Of a stretch of DNA of 64,000 bases, positions 1 to 7,851 are shown piece after piece (the stretch's first letter is position 1; each line of letters opens with the position of its first letter). The translations under genes and the position numbers were made by a program. The stretch covers positions 168,296 to 232,295 of the forward strand of contig ONCG01000007.1 in NCBI GenBank assembly GCA_900316285.1, written 5' to 3'. The notes beneath the pieces are model-generated. The model had not been told where the DNA came from. It did not search any database and saw only the letters and a program-made list of their open reading frames with translations. The DNA is from an uncultured Prevotellaceae bacterium (GTDB lineage Bacteria; Bacteroidota; Bacteroidia; Bacteroidales; Bacteroidaceae).

Positions 1-290
1 TCTATGCCGGCGACATGAAGGACATCCTCACCGATGACTTCATCCGCGATCACGGCCGTCCTGATGTCATCATCACCGACCCACCACGAGCAGGCATGCA
101 TCCTGATGTCGTGAAAACCATCATGAATGCCGCCCCGAAACGCATTGTTTACGTGAGCTGCAACCCTGCCACACAGGCTCGCGACCTCGAAATCCTCACT
201 CAGGACTACCGCATTTCGCGCATTCAGCCCGTCGACATGTTCCCCCACACCCCACATGTTGAAAATGTAGTCCTGCTTGAAAGGCTGTAA
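1..290 (+). CDS. rlmD: 23S rRNA (uracil-5-)-methyltransferase, RlmD/RumA type, 3' end only
   Basis: The window opens inside this gene; frame starts at base 3 and about 95 C-terminal residues are visible. The family uses S-adenosylmethionine to make 5-methyluridine in 23S rRNA (or tRNA for TrmA). Seen: the DPPRAGMHPDVV motif IV and VSCNPATQARDL, which holds the catalytic cysteine of TrmA/RlmC/RlmD enzymes, followed by the usual short tail PHTPHVENVVLLERL. The N-terminal TRAM and iron-sulfur parts lie outside, so RlmD cannot be told apart from RlmCD here. Confidence 0.85.
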   Translation, partial: YAGDMKDILTDDFIRDHGRPDVIITDPPRAGMHPDVVKTIMNAAPKRIVYVSCNPATQARDLEILTQDYRISRIQPVDMFPHTPHVENVVLLERL

Positions 291-296
291 CAAAAA

Positions 297-415
297 TGTA
301 GGGACGCGGCGTGCCGCGTTATTGGCGAGGAAAGCCGATTGATGTAGGGACGCGGCGGCCGCGTTATTGGAGAGGAAAGCCTGATCCAGCAACGCGACAC
401 GTCGCGTCCCTACAT
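297..415. repeat. Three copies of the GTAGGGACGCG palindromic repeat (two direct, one inverted)
   Basis: Copies at 297-325 and 343-370 (plus) and 386-415 (minus). Each is about 29 nt, starts TGTAGGGACGCG, has an internal palindrome (CGCGGCGTGCCGCG or CGCGACGTGTCGCG) and ends TTATTGG or TTGCTGG. The outer inverted copies could fold into one long hairpin. The same element recurs at 920-995 and 63374-63402, so it is a dispersed REP-like family. Confidence 0.85.
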
Positions 416-431
416 TTAAAACCGCAAAAAA

Positions 432-673
432 ATTGCTCCGTGAGCTCTAAAACATTGCTTTGTAACCTCTAAAACATTGCTTTGTAACCTCTAAAACATT
501 GCTCCGTAACCTCTAAAACATTGCTTTGTAACCTCTAAAACATTGCTCCGTAACCTCTAGAGCATTGCTTTTGGACATCAAAAGCATTGTTTTTCGCTTC
601 CGAAAGCATACCTTTCCGTGTCCGAAAGCATAGCTCTAGGCATCCAAAAGCATTGCTTTTAGGTTGCAAAAGC
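432..673. repeat. Array of eleven diverged 22-nt hairpin units
   Basis: Eleven consecutive units start at 432, 454, 476, 498, 520, 542, 564, 586, 608, 630 and 652 with no length drift. Each starts ATT (or ATA) and continues with a 19-nt core having dyad symmetry, for example GCTTTTG-N5-CAAAAGC in the unit at 564. The first six units are alike (core GCTTTGTAACCTCTAAAAC), the last five strongly diverged, yet arm changes are often paired: T-A to C-G in the unit at 608, C-G at the fourth pair of the unit at 542. A twelfth, degraded unit may follow. Confidence 0.9.
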
Positions 674-713
674 ATAAGCTTTCAACGATTTACGGGCGTT
701 CACGGGCAAGCCA

Positions 714-767
714 GTTGTCACAACGTCACATTGTCACATTGTTACAATAAGCTCCTGCACATATGCA
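714..767 (-). repeat. Inverted copy of the TGTGACAAT-rich element
   Basis: On the minus strand this reads TGCATATGTGCAGGAGC, then TTATTGTAACAATGTGAC and further GTGACAAT-like octamers. It matches, in inverted orientation, the copies at 1213-1256 and 1276-1327. Confidence 0.7.
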
Positions 768-919
768 CGCAGAAGAGAGGGAGTATGATTAATGAATAGT
801 ATTATTAATTAATATATATTATTATAAAATAATGTTAATTTTAAAAATACTAACCCTCTCTTTCAGTACTATACATCTTTTTATAATAGGAAACCTATAT
901 AGAATTTGACCCTTGAGAA

Positions 920-995
920 TGTAGGGACGCGACGTGTCGCGTTGCTGGAGTTAGCTTTTCTGGGCCCAATAACGCGGCACGCCGCGTCCCTACAT
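920..995. repeat. Inverted pair of GTAGGGACGCG palindromic repeats
   Basis: A plus copy at 920-948 faces a minus copy at 966-995 across a 17-nt spacer, so transcripts of either strand could form a long imperfect hairpin. Fragments of further copies are at about 1032-1045 and 1081-1101. Confidence 0.85.
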
Positions 996-1212
996 CTGAA
1001 GATATATAGCAAAAACAGCCATGAAAACGAAGTAGGGACGCTACGAAATGCATTTTTGAAGAAGAAAACAACCAAAAACATGCCCGCTGCGCCCCTACAT
1101 TCACACTGGCGAATGTGCCTAAAAGGGCAATTATTGTATATTAATACTTAATATAGATACTATATATAATAATTATACAATTATTTAAATATTTATGCAT
1201 AAATCCACTTCC

Positions 1213-1327
1213 GTGCACATCGCAACCCCTTATTGTGACAATGTGACGATGTGACAAACAAGGGGGAATGGCCCATGCACATCACCACCCCCTTATTGTG
1301 ACAATGTGACAATGTGACAATGTGACG
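1213..1327 (+). repeat. Two direct copies of the TGTGACAAT-rich element
   Basis: Copies 1213-1256 and 1276-1327 share GTGCACATCnC-N4-CCCTTATTGTGACA followed by a variable number of 8-9-nt GTGACAAT units (two and four). The unit number differs between copies, which suggests slippage. Confidence 0.75.
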
Positions 1328-1334
1328 AAACCGC

Positions 1335-1413
1335 CAAGGATGCCCACAAAGGAGAACTGCAAGGATGCCCACAAAGGACAACTGCAAGGATGCCCACAAG
1401 GGGCAACTGCAAG
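1335..1413 (+). repeat. 25-nt tandem repeat, three units
   Basis: Units begin at 1335, 1360 and 1385, each CAAGGATGCCCACAAAG plus a GnnCAACTG-like end, with 1-3 differences between units. It ends 17 nt short of the symporter stop codon, in the 3' untranslated side of that minus-strand gene. Confidence 0.85.
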
Positions 1414-1429
1414 TGTCAGCCGCAAGCAA

Positions 1430-2953
1430 TTAGTTCTTCCCGAACACAAACATGCGATCTACATCCTCGCGCTTCAGCTTCGGCGTGAAGAGGCTGGCGA
1501 GCCACACGACCACGAAGCCGCCGACCATAGCGATGGCACCGCAGTTGATGGGGTTCATGGGATTGCCCAGCAGCATATTCACAACCGTCAGACCTACGCC
1601 CCACACGAAGCAAGCCCAAACTGAAGCCGTGGTGACGCCACGCCAGTAGAGGCCAAGCACGAACGGCGCCAGGAATGCACCTGCCAGCGCACCCCACGAG
1701 ATGCCCATGAGCTGTGCGATGAACGTCGGCGGATTGAGGGCTATGAGGAGCGAAATGGCGATGAAGAACACGATGAGCACGCGCATGACAACCACTTTTC
1801 GGTGTTCCACACGCTCTGCGACCACATCGTCGATGGTGCCCTCCTCCACCTCACCGGGCAGCGACTTTTTGTCGCGATAGATCAGGTCGAGCGTCATCGT
1901 CGACGACGAGGTTAGCACCAGCGAGGCTAGCGTCGACATCGATGCCGACAGCACCAACAACACCGTAAGTGCAATGATGAAATCGGGCAGCGTGGCCAAC
2001 ATGGAAGGAATGATGGAATCGAAGTCAAGACGACCATTGGGCAGCATGGGTGGTGTACCGAAGAGGCGTCCGAAACCACCGAGGAAGTAGCATCCGCCAG
2101 CCACGATGAAGGCGAAGACGGTTGAGATGATGGTTCCACGACGGATAGCACTCTCATCGGTGATGCTATAGAACTTGCCAACCATCTGCGGCAGGCCCCA
2201 CGTGCCCAGCGATGTCAGTACAACAACACCCAGCAGATTCCAAGGGTCGGGGCCCCAAAGGGTGGCAAAGCCTCCATTCGTAGCAGCATTGTCGGCTGGC
2301 AGCGACGCCATCTTTTCTACGGCTGCCGACAGTCCGCCTTGCGACGACAGCACGGCTGCGATGACCGTTATGATACCAAACAGCATGATAACGCCCTGTA
2401 TGAAATCGTTCATGGCCGTAGCCTTATAGCCTCCGAGAATCACATAGACGGCGGTGAGAATGGCCATGAGAATGACACAATACTCATAGGGCACGCCGAA
2501 TCCCATCTCGAAAAGCGTGGAGATGCCTTTGTAAACGCCTGCCGTGTAAGGAATAAGGAACACGAAGGCAATGATACTGGCTACCACGCGAAGGCCCTGG
2601 CTCTGATAGCGCGTGCCGAAGAAGTCGGGCATCGTACGGCTTTCAATGTGCTGCGTCATGAGTTTCGTGCGCCGTCCGAGAACAATCCACGCCAACAGCG
2701 AGCCCACAACAGCATTTCCCACGCCAATCCACGTCGACGACAGGCCGTATTTCCAGCCGAATTGTCCTGCATAGCCCACGAAGACAACCGCCGAGAAATA
2801 GCTGGTGCCATAGGCAAAAGCTGTCAGCCAGGGACCTACGGTACGCCCGCCCAGCACGAATCCGTCAACACTGGCAGCCTGCTTGCGCGAGTAGAGTCCC
2901 ACGGCAATCATTACGGCCACGAAGATAATAGTAAGAACAATCTTAATGAACAT
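1430..2953 (-). CDS. Sodium:solute symporter (SSS family)
   Basis: 507 residues, a polytopic inner-membrane protein with about 13 hydrophobic helices. Seen: the GFVLGGRTVGPWLTAFAYGTSYFSA block near residues 31-55, as in the PutP/PanF superfamily, GGYKATAMNDFIQG near 175, and SASMSTLASLVLTSSS near 340, the serine-rich helix that contributes to the Na+ site in SSS carriers. Such proteins couple Na+ entry to uptake of a sugar, amino acid, vitamin or carboxylate; the substrate cannot be read from sequence. It is followed by repeats and preceded by a porin gene on the same strand, which may deliver substrate across the outer membrane, but the 113-nt gap contains a repeat and co-transcription is uncertain. 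Confidence 0.9.
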   Translation of the reverse strand: MFIKIVLTIIFVAVMIAVGLYSRKQAASVDGFVLGGRTVGPWLTAFAYGTSYFSAVVFVGYAGQFGWKYGLSSTWIGVGNAVVGSLLAWIVLGRRTKLMTQHIESRTMPDFFGTRYQSQGLRVVASIIAFVFLIPYTAGVYKGISTLFEMGFGVPYEYCVILMAILTAVYVILGGYKATAMNDFIQGVIMLFGIITVIAAVLSSQGGLSAAVEKMASLPADNAATNGGFATLWGPDPWNLLGVVVLTSLGTWGLPQMVGKFYSITDESAIRRGTIISTVFAFIVAGGCYFLGGFGRLFGTPPMLPNGRLDFDSIIPSMLATLPDFIIALTVLLVLSASMSTLASLVLTSSSTMTLDLIYRDKKSLPGEVEEGTIDDVVAERVEHRKVVVMRVLIVFFIAISLLIALNPPTFIAQLMGISWGALAGAFLAPFVLGLYWRGVTTASVWACFVWGVGLTVVNMLLGNPMNPINCGAIAMVGGFVVVWLASLFTPKLKREDVDRMFVFGKN

Positions 2954-2960
2954 ACCTATT

Positions 2961-2986
2961 AATTGATAATTGATAATTGATAATTA
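2961..2986. repeat. Short TTGATAA direct repeat
   Basis: Four overlapping copies of AATTGATAATTGATAA-type sequence immediately upstream of the symporter start. Likely slippage-derived. Confidence 0.6.
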
Positions 2987-3022
2987 TGATTACACTCTTT
3001 ACGCTCTGCTCTACCGCTCATG

Positions 3023-3054
3023 GCTCCCCTCCTAGGAGGGGTTGGGGGAGGCTC
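3023..3054. repeat. REP-like element CTCCCCTCC/GGAGGGG-TTGGGGGAGG
   Basis: Reads CTCCCCTCCTAGGAGGGG then TTGGGGGAGGCTC: an inverted repeat with a G-rich tail. It lies between the porin stop and the symporter start. A second copy at 61632-61665 sits inside a coding region. Confidence 0.8.
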
Positions 3055-3066
3055 TTGTACTTTCGT

Positions 3067-4143
3067 TTAGAAGGCGAACTGCACCTGCGCCTGCAACCAG
3101 CTGTAGTCGGTTTGGAACTGGCTCCACGTGTAGGTGTACTGCAGCTGCACGCGGCACTTCTTGTAGAACCAATACTGTAAGCCCATCGTCGCTTGTGTCT
3201 GGTCGTAGTCGAGCGATGTGTTGCGGTCGTAGTAGTCGGCACTTGCCACGAGGTCGATGCCTTCAATGAGCGGCACGCAAGTGGTGATGTAGCCACCCCG
3301 GCTGCCCACGTCTCCATCCTTACCGCCCAGCCACTCAGCACGCACGCTCACGGGCCGCGCCTCCTTGTATTTACCGGGCGCATAGGCACCAGTCTTCACT
3401 TCGGCACCAATGCTATAACGGTCGCGCGTGTAGTCGTCGCCAACCTTCACGCCAGGATTCCAGGCTGCTTCGCCCACGGCATGTCCCTTGCCCTTCTGAC
3501 CTGAGACCACGAAGCGCACGCCATCTACGGGCTTCACCTCCAACTTTGCTATCAAGTCCTTATGTTTATTGCCGTCACGACGGTTCACGCCCTGGCCATT
3601 CATCACAGCGAGTTCGTAGTGAAGATGGCTGTTGAAGAGGTCGCCGAAGACCATCAAGCCCATGTCGCGTCCATAGTTCACGCCGTTCAGTGGGTCGGGA
3701 CCCTCGCCTGCCAGGTATAGAACCGCCTGCGAGTAGACATCGACGAGTTCGAGCTGCGTGGGCGACAGCGGGTTCTCCATAGAATAGCTGTGCTTGAACT
3801 GTCCGAGTCGAACCGTCAGCGCCTTGTCGTTCGAGAACCGGTAGTCGGTGTAGTATTCCTGCACCACACTCGAGAAGTCGTGCATGAAGAGGAACGACCA
3901 GCGGTCGGTGATGCGCGCCTTCGCCCAGAGCAGCGTACGCTTCAGGTTGAAGTCGTTGCGGTTGATGTTGTTGGTGTTCTGCCACGAGTAGCCTGTTTGC
4001 GCATAGCCGTTGAAGGTGATGCGACTGGTGACGTCCTTCATCCAGTCGATGTCCTGTTGTGCCTTGACATTACTGCCCCCGAGCGCCAAGACAACGGCGA
4101 GCAAAGCCGTCTTGACGTGTTGTTTTCTCATTGTTGCTTGCAT
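3067..4143 (-). CDS. Outer-membrane porin, OprO/OprP-like (PF07396-type)
   Basis: 358 residues with a signal peptide (KHVK-type basic start, hydrophobic stretch, cleavage near VKAQ). The mature part shows alternating beta strands and a C-terminal phenylalanine (WLQAQVQFAF), as expected of an outer-membrane barrel. Conserved-looking pieces include FNGYAQTGYSW, LRLGQFKHSYSMENPLSP and NYGRDMGLMVFGDL. The second methionine (position 4131, MRKQHVK) gives a more typical signal peptide than the first. Paralogous to the porin at 4432. Family members pass phosphate or pyrophosphate in Pseudomonas; substrate here is unknown. Confidence 0.85.
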   Translation of the reverse strand: MQATMRKQHVKTALLAVVLALGGSNVKAQQDIDWMKDVTSRITFNGYAQTGYSWQNTNNINRNDFNLKRTLLWAKARITDRWSFLFMHDFSSVVQEYYTDYRFSNDKALTVRLGQFKHSYSMENPLSPTQLELVDVYSQAVLYLAGEGPDPLNGVNYGRDMGLMVFGDLFNSHLHYELAVMNGQGVNRRDGNKHKDLIAKLEVKPVDGVRFVVSGQKGKGHAVGEAAWNPGVKVGDDYTRDRYSIGAEVKTGAYAPGKYKEARPVSVRAEWLGGKDGDVGSRGGYITTCVPLIEGIDLVASADYYDRNTSLDYDQTQATMGLQYWFYKKCRVQLQYTYTWSQFQTDYSWLQAQVQFAF

Positions 4144-4194
4144 ATTTGTGTATCCTGTTACTATTATCCTGTACCTATTGGTTACAAATTGTCG

Positions 4195-4203
4195 GCAAAG
4201 ATA
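4195..4203 (-). promoter_or_regulatory. Putative -7 box for the 3067-4143 porin
   Basis: TATCTTTGC on the minus strand about 50 nt upstream of the porin start fits the Bacteroidetes -7 consensus TAnnTTTGC. No clear -33 TTG at the expected spacing. Confidence 0.55.
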
Positions 4204-4355
4204 TAAAATAATTTACAAACTGAAAAACATTTCAGCGTTTTTCTTTAATAATGATTAAAATTTGGGCTATCTGCCATACATAAGTGTACACATGACAACT
4301 CATGAAGACCTAAATGCGCTAAAAAGTGGAAAACGTAAGAAATAATGATAGAAAT

Positions 4356-4387
4356 TTGCTCGTTTAAATAATTTTGTATATCTTTGC
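4356..4387 (+). promoter_or_regulatory. Bacteroidetes-type promoter for the second porin
   Basis: TTG at 4356-4358 and TATCTTTGC at 4379-4387, 20 nt apart, lie 45 nt upstream of the ATG at 4432. Confidence 0.75.
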
Positions 4388-4431
4388 ATATTGAAACAAA
4401 AAAAACACAATTATATTTAAAAATACCAAGT

Positions 4432-5511
4432 ATGAAAAAAATCATGATGATCGCGCTGATGACAGCTATGACGCTGGCCGCAAGCGCACAAGAAAAGAAA
4501 ACCATCGAACTGCCTGCATGGCTCAACAATGTGAAGCTGTCAGGTTATGGCATGGTGCAGTATCAGGCATCCGACAAGGAGGGCGACGAGCAGAACTCGT
4601 TCCAGCTGCGCCTGCTCCGTCTGTCACTCGAAGGCCGCATCCAGCAGGACTGGTATTGGAAGATGCAGCTGCAGATGAACGGTAACGTTTCGTCGCTGAA
4701 TTCCTCGCCGCGCATCGTTGACGCTTTTGCCGAGTGGCAGAAGTATGAGTACTTCAAGGTGAAGGCTGGTCAGTTCAAGCGCCCGTTCACGTTTGAAAAC
4801 CCCATGCACCCCATCACGCAGGGCTTCATGAGCTACTCGCAGCCCGTGTCGAAGTTGTCGGGATTCTCTGACCGTACGGGTGAGCACTCCTGCAACGGCC
4901 GTGACATCGGTTTGCAGATCCAGGGTGACTTCCTGAAGGACAACTCCGGTCGCAACCTCCTGCACTACCAGGTGGGTGTGTTCAATGGTGAAGGCATCAA
5001 CACCAAGGACAAGGACAACAAGAAGGACATCATCGGCGGCATGTGGGTAATGCCTATCAAGGGCATGCGCATCGGTGCCTTCGGATGGACCGGTACACGC
5101 TACATGGCTACTACGCAGACCGTTGAGGGAGCCACCGTCAACAAGACCGAAAGCGTGCGCAAGAACCGCTATGCACTCTCTGTCGAGTATTCGCTGAACG
5201 ACTGGACGGCACGTGCCGAGTACATCCACAGCCAGGGCTTCGCAGCCAACAAGGACAAAGGCGACAAGGCCGACGGTTGGTATGCTCTCGCCATCGCTCC
5301 TGTCATCAAGAACAAGATGCACGTGAAGGCTCGCTACGACTGCTATCGCGACCAGAAGACTTGGGCTTCCTCAAAGACTTATTATGAGGTCGGTGCAGAC
5401 TACCTGCTCAGCAAAAACCTGCAGGTCAACGTTGAGTATGCCCGTGTGAACGAGCGTGCCACTCACTCCAACTACAATCTGGTTGACGTGGAACTCGACT
5501 TCAGATTCTAA
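4432..5511 (+). CDS. Outer-membrane porin, OprO/OprP-like, second copy
   Basis: 359 residues from the ATG at 4432, chosen because MKKIMMIALMTAMTLAASAQ is a clean signal peptide and an upstream in-frame start would fall on the promoter. Mature protein has strands typical of a barrel, including VKLSGYGMVQYQASD, LRLLRLSLEGR, VKAGQFKRPFTFENPMHP, CNGRDIGLQIQGDFL and a C-terminal VDVELDFRF ending in Phe. It is 48 nt upstream of the pyrophosphatase gene and may be co-transcribed with it; a pyrophosphate- or phosphate-selective porin would fit that pairing, but this is inference. Confidence 0.85.
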   Translation: MKKIMMIALMTAMTLAASAQEKKTIELPAWLNNVKLSGYGMVQYQASDKEGDEQNSFQLRLLRLSLEGRIQQDWYWKMQLQMNGNVSSLNSSPRIVDAFAEWQKYEYFKVKAGQFKRPFTFENPMHPITQGFMSYSQPVSKLSGFSDRTGEHSCNGRDIGLQIQGDFLKDNSGRNLLHYQVGVFNGEGINTKDKDNKKDIIGGMWVMPIKGMRIGAFGWTGTRYMATTQTVEGATVNKTESVRKNRYALSVEYSLNDWTARAEYIHSQGFAANKDKGDKADGWYALAIAPVIKNKMHVKARYDCYRDQKTWASSKTYYEVGADYLLSKNLQVNVEYARVNERATHSNYNLVDVELDFRF

Positions 5512-5559
5512 TGAACATAATATTAAATTATAATTGTTAAACAAAAACCTATTAATCTT

Positions 5560-7749
5560 ATGAACAACATTCCAAGTGTATTCTGGCTGGTTCCCGTTGC
5601 TTCGATTGTGGCACTGGGTATGGCCTGGTATTTCTTCAAGAGTATGATCAAGGCTGACGAGGGCACACCTCGCATGCGTGAAATTGCAAAGTACGTGCGC
5701 GATGGCGCTATGGCATATCTGAAACAACAGTACAAGGTGGTGCTCTACGTGTTCATTGCCTTGGCTGCCCTGTTCGCCTTCATGGCCTACGGACTCGGCG
5801 TGCAGAACCCCTGGGTGCCGTTTGCATTCCTCACGGGTGGTTTCTTCTCCGGTTTGGCTGGCTTCTTCGGAATGAAGACTGCCACCTATGCCAGCGGACG
5901 TACCGCTAACGCAGCCCGCAAGAGCCTCGACGCAGGCCTGAAGATTGCCTTCCGCTCGGGTGCCGTGATGGGTCTCACCGTGGTAGGACTTGGCTTGCTC
6001 GATATCGCCATTTGGTTTGTCGTGCTGAACCACTTCGAGCATGGCGCACTCATCGCCATCACAACCACCATGCTGACCTTCGGTATGGGTGCATCGACAC
6101 AGGCTCTGTTTGCCCGTGTGGGCGGTGGTATCTACACAAAGGCTGCCGACGTGGGTGCCGACATCGTGGGTAAGGTGGAAGCCGACATCCCTGAGGACGA
6201 CCCCCGCAACCCCGCAACCATTGCCGACAACGTGGGTGACAACGTAGGCGACGTGGCTGGTATGGGTGCCGACCTCTATGAGAGCTACTGTGGCTCCATC
6301 CTCTCTACGGCTGCCCTGGGTGCTGCAGCCTTCGCCGCTATCGGTGGCGAGACGCAGCTCAAGGCCGTCATTGCCCCGATGCTGATTGCTGCCGTGGGCG
6401 TGTTCCTCTCGCTGCTCGGCATCTTCCTCGTTCGCACGAAAGAAGGCGCAACCATGCGCGACCTGCTGAAGTCGCTGGCTCTGGGCACAAACGTTTCTGC
6501 TTTGCTCATCGCCGTAGCTACGTTCATCATCCTCTACCTGCTGGGCATTGAGAACTGGCTCGGCCTTTCGTTCTCGGTCATCTCGGGTCTTGCAGCCGGT
6601 GTCATCATCGGTCAGGCCACCGAGTATTACACCTCGCACAGCTACAAGCCGACTCAGAAGATTTCGGAGGCTGGTCTCACGGGTTCGGCTACCGTTATCA
6701 TTAAGGGTATCGGCACGGGTATGATTTCCACTTGCATTCCCGTCATCACCATTGGCGTGGCCATCATGATGAGTTATCTCTGCGCCAACGGATTCGACCT
6801 TTCAATGTCATCCGAGAGCCTTGCACATGGCCTCTATGGCGTTGGTATCGCTGCCGTAGGTATGCTTTCGACGCTGGGCATCACGCTTGCTACCGATGCT
6901 TACGGTCCTATTGCCGACAATGCCGGTGGTAACGCTGAGATGAGTGAGCTGGGCGAAGAGGTCCGCCATCGCACCGATGCTCTCGATGCTCTTGGCAACA
7001 CCACAGCTGCTACGGGTAAGGGCTTCGCCATTGGTTCTGCTGCCCTCACGGCCCTGGCTCTGCTGGCTTCCTATATCGAAGAGATCAAGATTGCGATGGA
7101 GCGTGCCGGAACGGAGATGACCAACGTGAAAGGCGAGGTCATCAGCGCTGCTCAGGCCACAATCCCCGACTTCATGAACTTCTTCCAGGTGAACCTGATG
7201 AACCCGAAAGTGCTCGTAGGTGCCTTCATCGGTGCTATGGCAGCCTTCCTTTTCTGCGGTCTCACGATGGAAGCTGTGGGCCGTGCCGCACAGAAGATGG
7301 TCGTTGAGGTGCGCCGTCAGTTCAAGGAGATTGCCGGTATCCTCGAGGGTACAGGTACTCCCGACTATGGCCGCTGCGTTGAAATCTCAACGCGTGCCGC
7401 TCAGCACGAGATGATCTTCCCATCCATTCTCGCTATCCTCATCCCCATCATCGTTGGCTGTCTGCTCGGCGTGGCAGGTGTGCTGGGTCTGCTCGTTGGC
7501 GGTCTGGCCGGTGGCTTCACGCTGGCTGTCTTCATGGCCAATGCCGGTGGTGCTTGGGACAATGCAAAGAAGAATGTCGAGGAAGGCAACTTCGGTGGCA
7601 AGGGCTCGTTTGCCCACAAGGCTACCATCGTTGGCGACACCGTGGGTGACCCGTTCAAGGATACCAGCGGCCCGTCGCTGAACATCCTCATCAAGCTCAT
7701 GTCGATGGTGTCTATCGTGATGGCCGGTCTGACTGTGGCTTTCATCTAA
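5560..7749 (+). CDS. hppA: Membrane-bound ion-translocating pyrophosphatase
   Basis: 729 residues, about 16 membrane helices. It hydrolyses pyrophosphate to pump Na+ and/or H+ out of the cytoplasm. Seen: the catalytic loop from Asp197 (DVGADIVGKVEADIPEDDPR, then NPATIADNVGDNVGDVAGMG) and the second site DNAGGNAEMS, plus GDTVGDPFKDTSGPSLN near the C-terminus. GNTTAATGKG at 479-488 has Ala483 where K+-independent enzymes carry Lys, so a K+-dependent enzyme is predicted; this class includes Na+ pumps and the dual Na+,H+ pumps described in gut Bacteroides. Ion choice cannot be settled here. The nearby Na+-NQR operon makes Na+ pumping plausible. Confidence 0.95.
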   Translation: MNNIPSVFWLVPVASIVALGMAWYFFKSMIKADEGTPRMREIAKYVRDGAMAYLKQQYKVVLYVFIALAALFAFMAYGLGVQNPWVPFAFLTGGFFSGLAGFFGMKTATYASGRTANAARKSLDAGLKIAFRSGAVMGLTVVGLGLLDIAIWFVVLNHFEHGALIAITTTMLTFGMGASTQALFARVGGGIYTKAADVGADIVGKVEADIPEDDPRNPATIADNVGDNVGDVAGMGADLYESYCGSILSTAALGAAAFAAIGGETQLKAVIAPMLIAAVGVFLSLLGIFLVRTKEGATMRDLLKSLALGTNVSALLIAVATFIILYLLGIENWLGLSFSVISGLAAGVIIGQATEYYTSHSYKPTQKISEAGLTGSATVIIKGIGTGMISTCIPVITIGVAIMMSYLCANGFDLSMSSESLAHGLYGVGIAAVGMLSTLGITLATDAYGPIADNAGGNAEMSELGEEVRHRTDALDALGNTTAATGKGFAIGSAALTALALLASYIEEIKIAMERAGTEMTNVKGEVISAAQATIPDFMNFFQVNLMNPKVLVGAFIGAMAAFLFCGLTMEAVGRAAQKMVVEVRRQFKEIAGILEGTGTPDYGRCVEISTRAAQHEMIFPSILAILIPIIVGCLLGVAGVLGLLVGGLAGGFTLAVFMANAGGAWDNAKKNVEEGNFGGKGSFAHKATIVGDTVGDPFKDTSGPSLNILIKLMSMVSIVMAGLTVAFI

Positions 7750-7776
7750 ACGATTAGCATCAAAAAAACGACAAAC

Positions 7777-7813
7777 ACGTGGTGGGAGCCTTGCCCATCG
7801 GTTCCCACCACGT
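7777..7813. terminator. Strong hairpin downstream of hppA
   Basis: A 14-bp stem (ACGTGGTGGGA pairs with TCCCACCACGT, extended by GCC/GGT) with a 9-nt loop. There is no T-run after it on the plus strand, so intrinsic termination is doubtful; it may protect the hppA mRNA 3' end or terminate partially before the next gene. Confidence 0.55.
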
Positions 7814-7851
7814 TCAGTAACCTAAACAAAAAAGCGTATAAAAAAGAGATT

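Larger units (their letters stand above)
291..1429. other. 1.1-kb gene-free region packed with short repeats
   Basis: No convincing gene between the convergent rlmD-type gene and the symporter gene. Open frames here are made of repeat sequence and lack homology signals. Contents in order: GTAGGGACGCG palindromes (297-415), a 22-nt-period array (432-673), an inverted copy of a TGTGACAAT-rich element (714-767), a very AT-rich stretch (781-905), another palindrome pair (920-995), degraded palindrome pieces (about 1031-1101), a second AT-rich stretch (1128-1200), two direct copies of the TGTGACAAT element (1213-1327) and a 25-nt tandem repeat (1335-1413). Confidence 0.8.

Noticed and set aside
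432-673. CRISPR array
   Set aside because: Units are contiguous 22-nt degenerate repeats with no distinct conserved repeat and unique spacer, and no cas genes are nearby.
906-1151. Small open frames across the repeat region
   Set aside because: They are made of the GTAGGGACGCG palindromes and AT-rich sequence and have no start context or plausible protein features.
7777-7813. Riboswitch or operator in the hppA-His-rich gene gap
   Set aside because: A single perfect hairpin with no conserved aptamer features; read more simply as a transcript-end or partial terminator structure.
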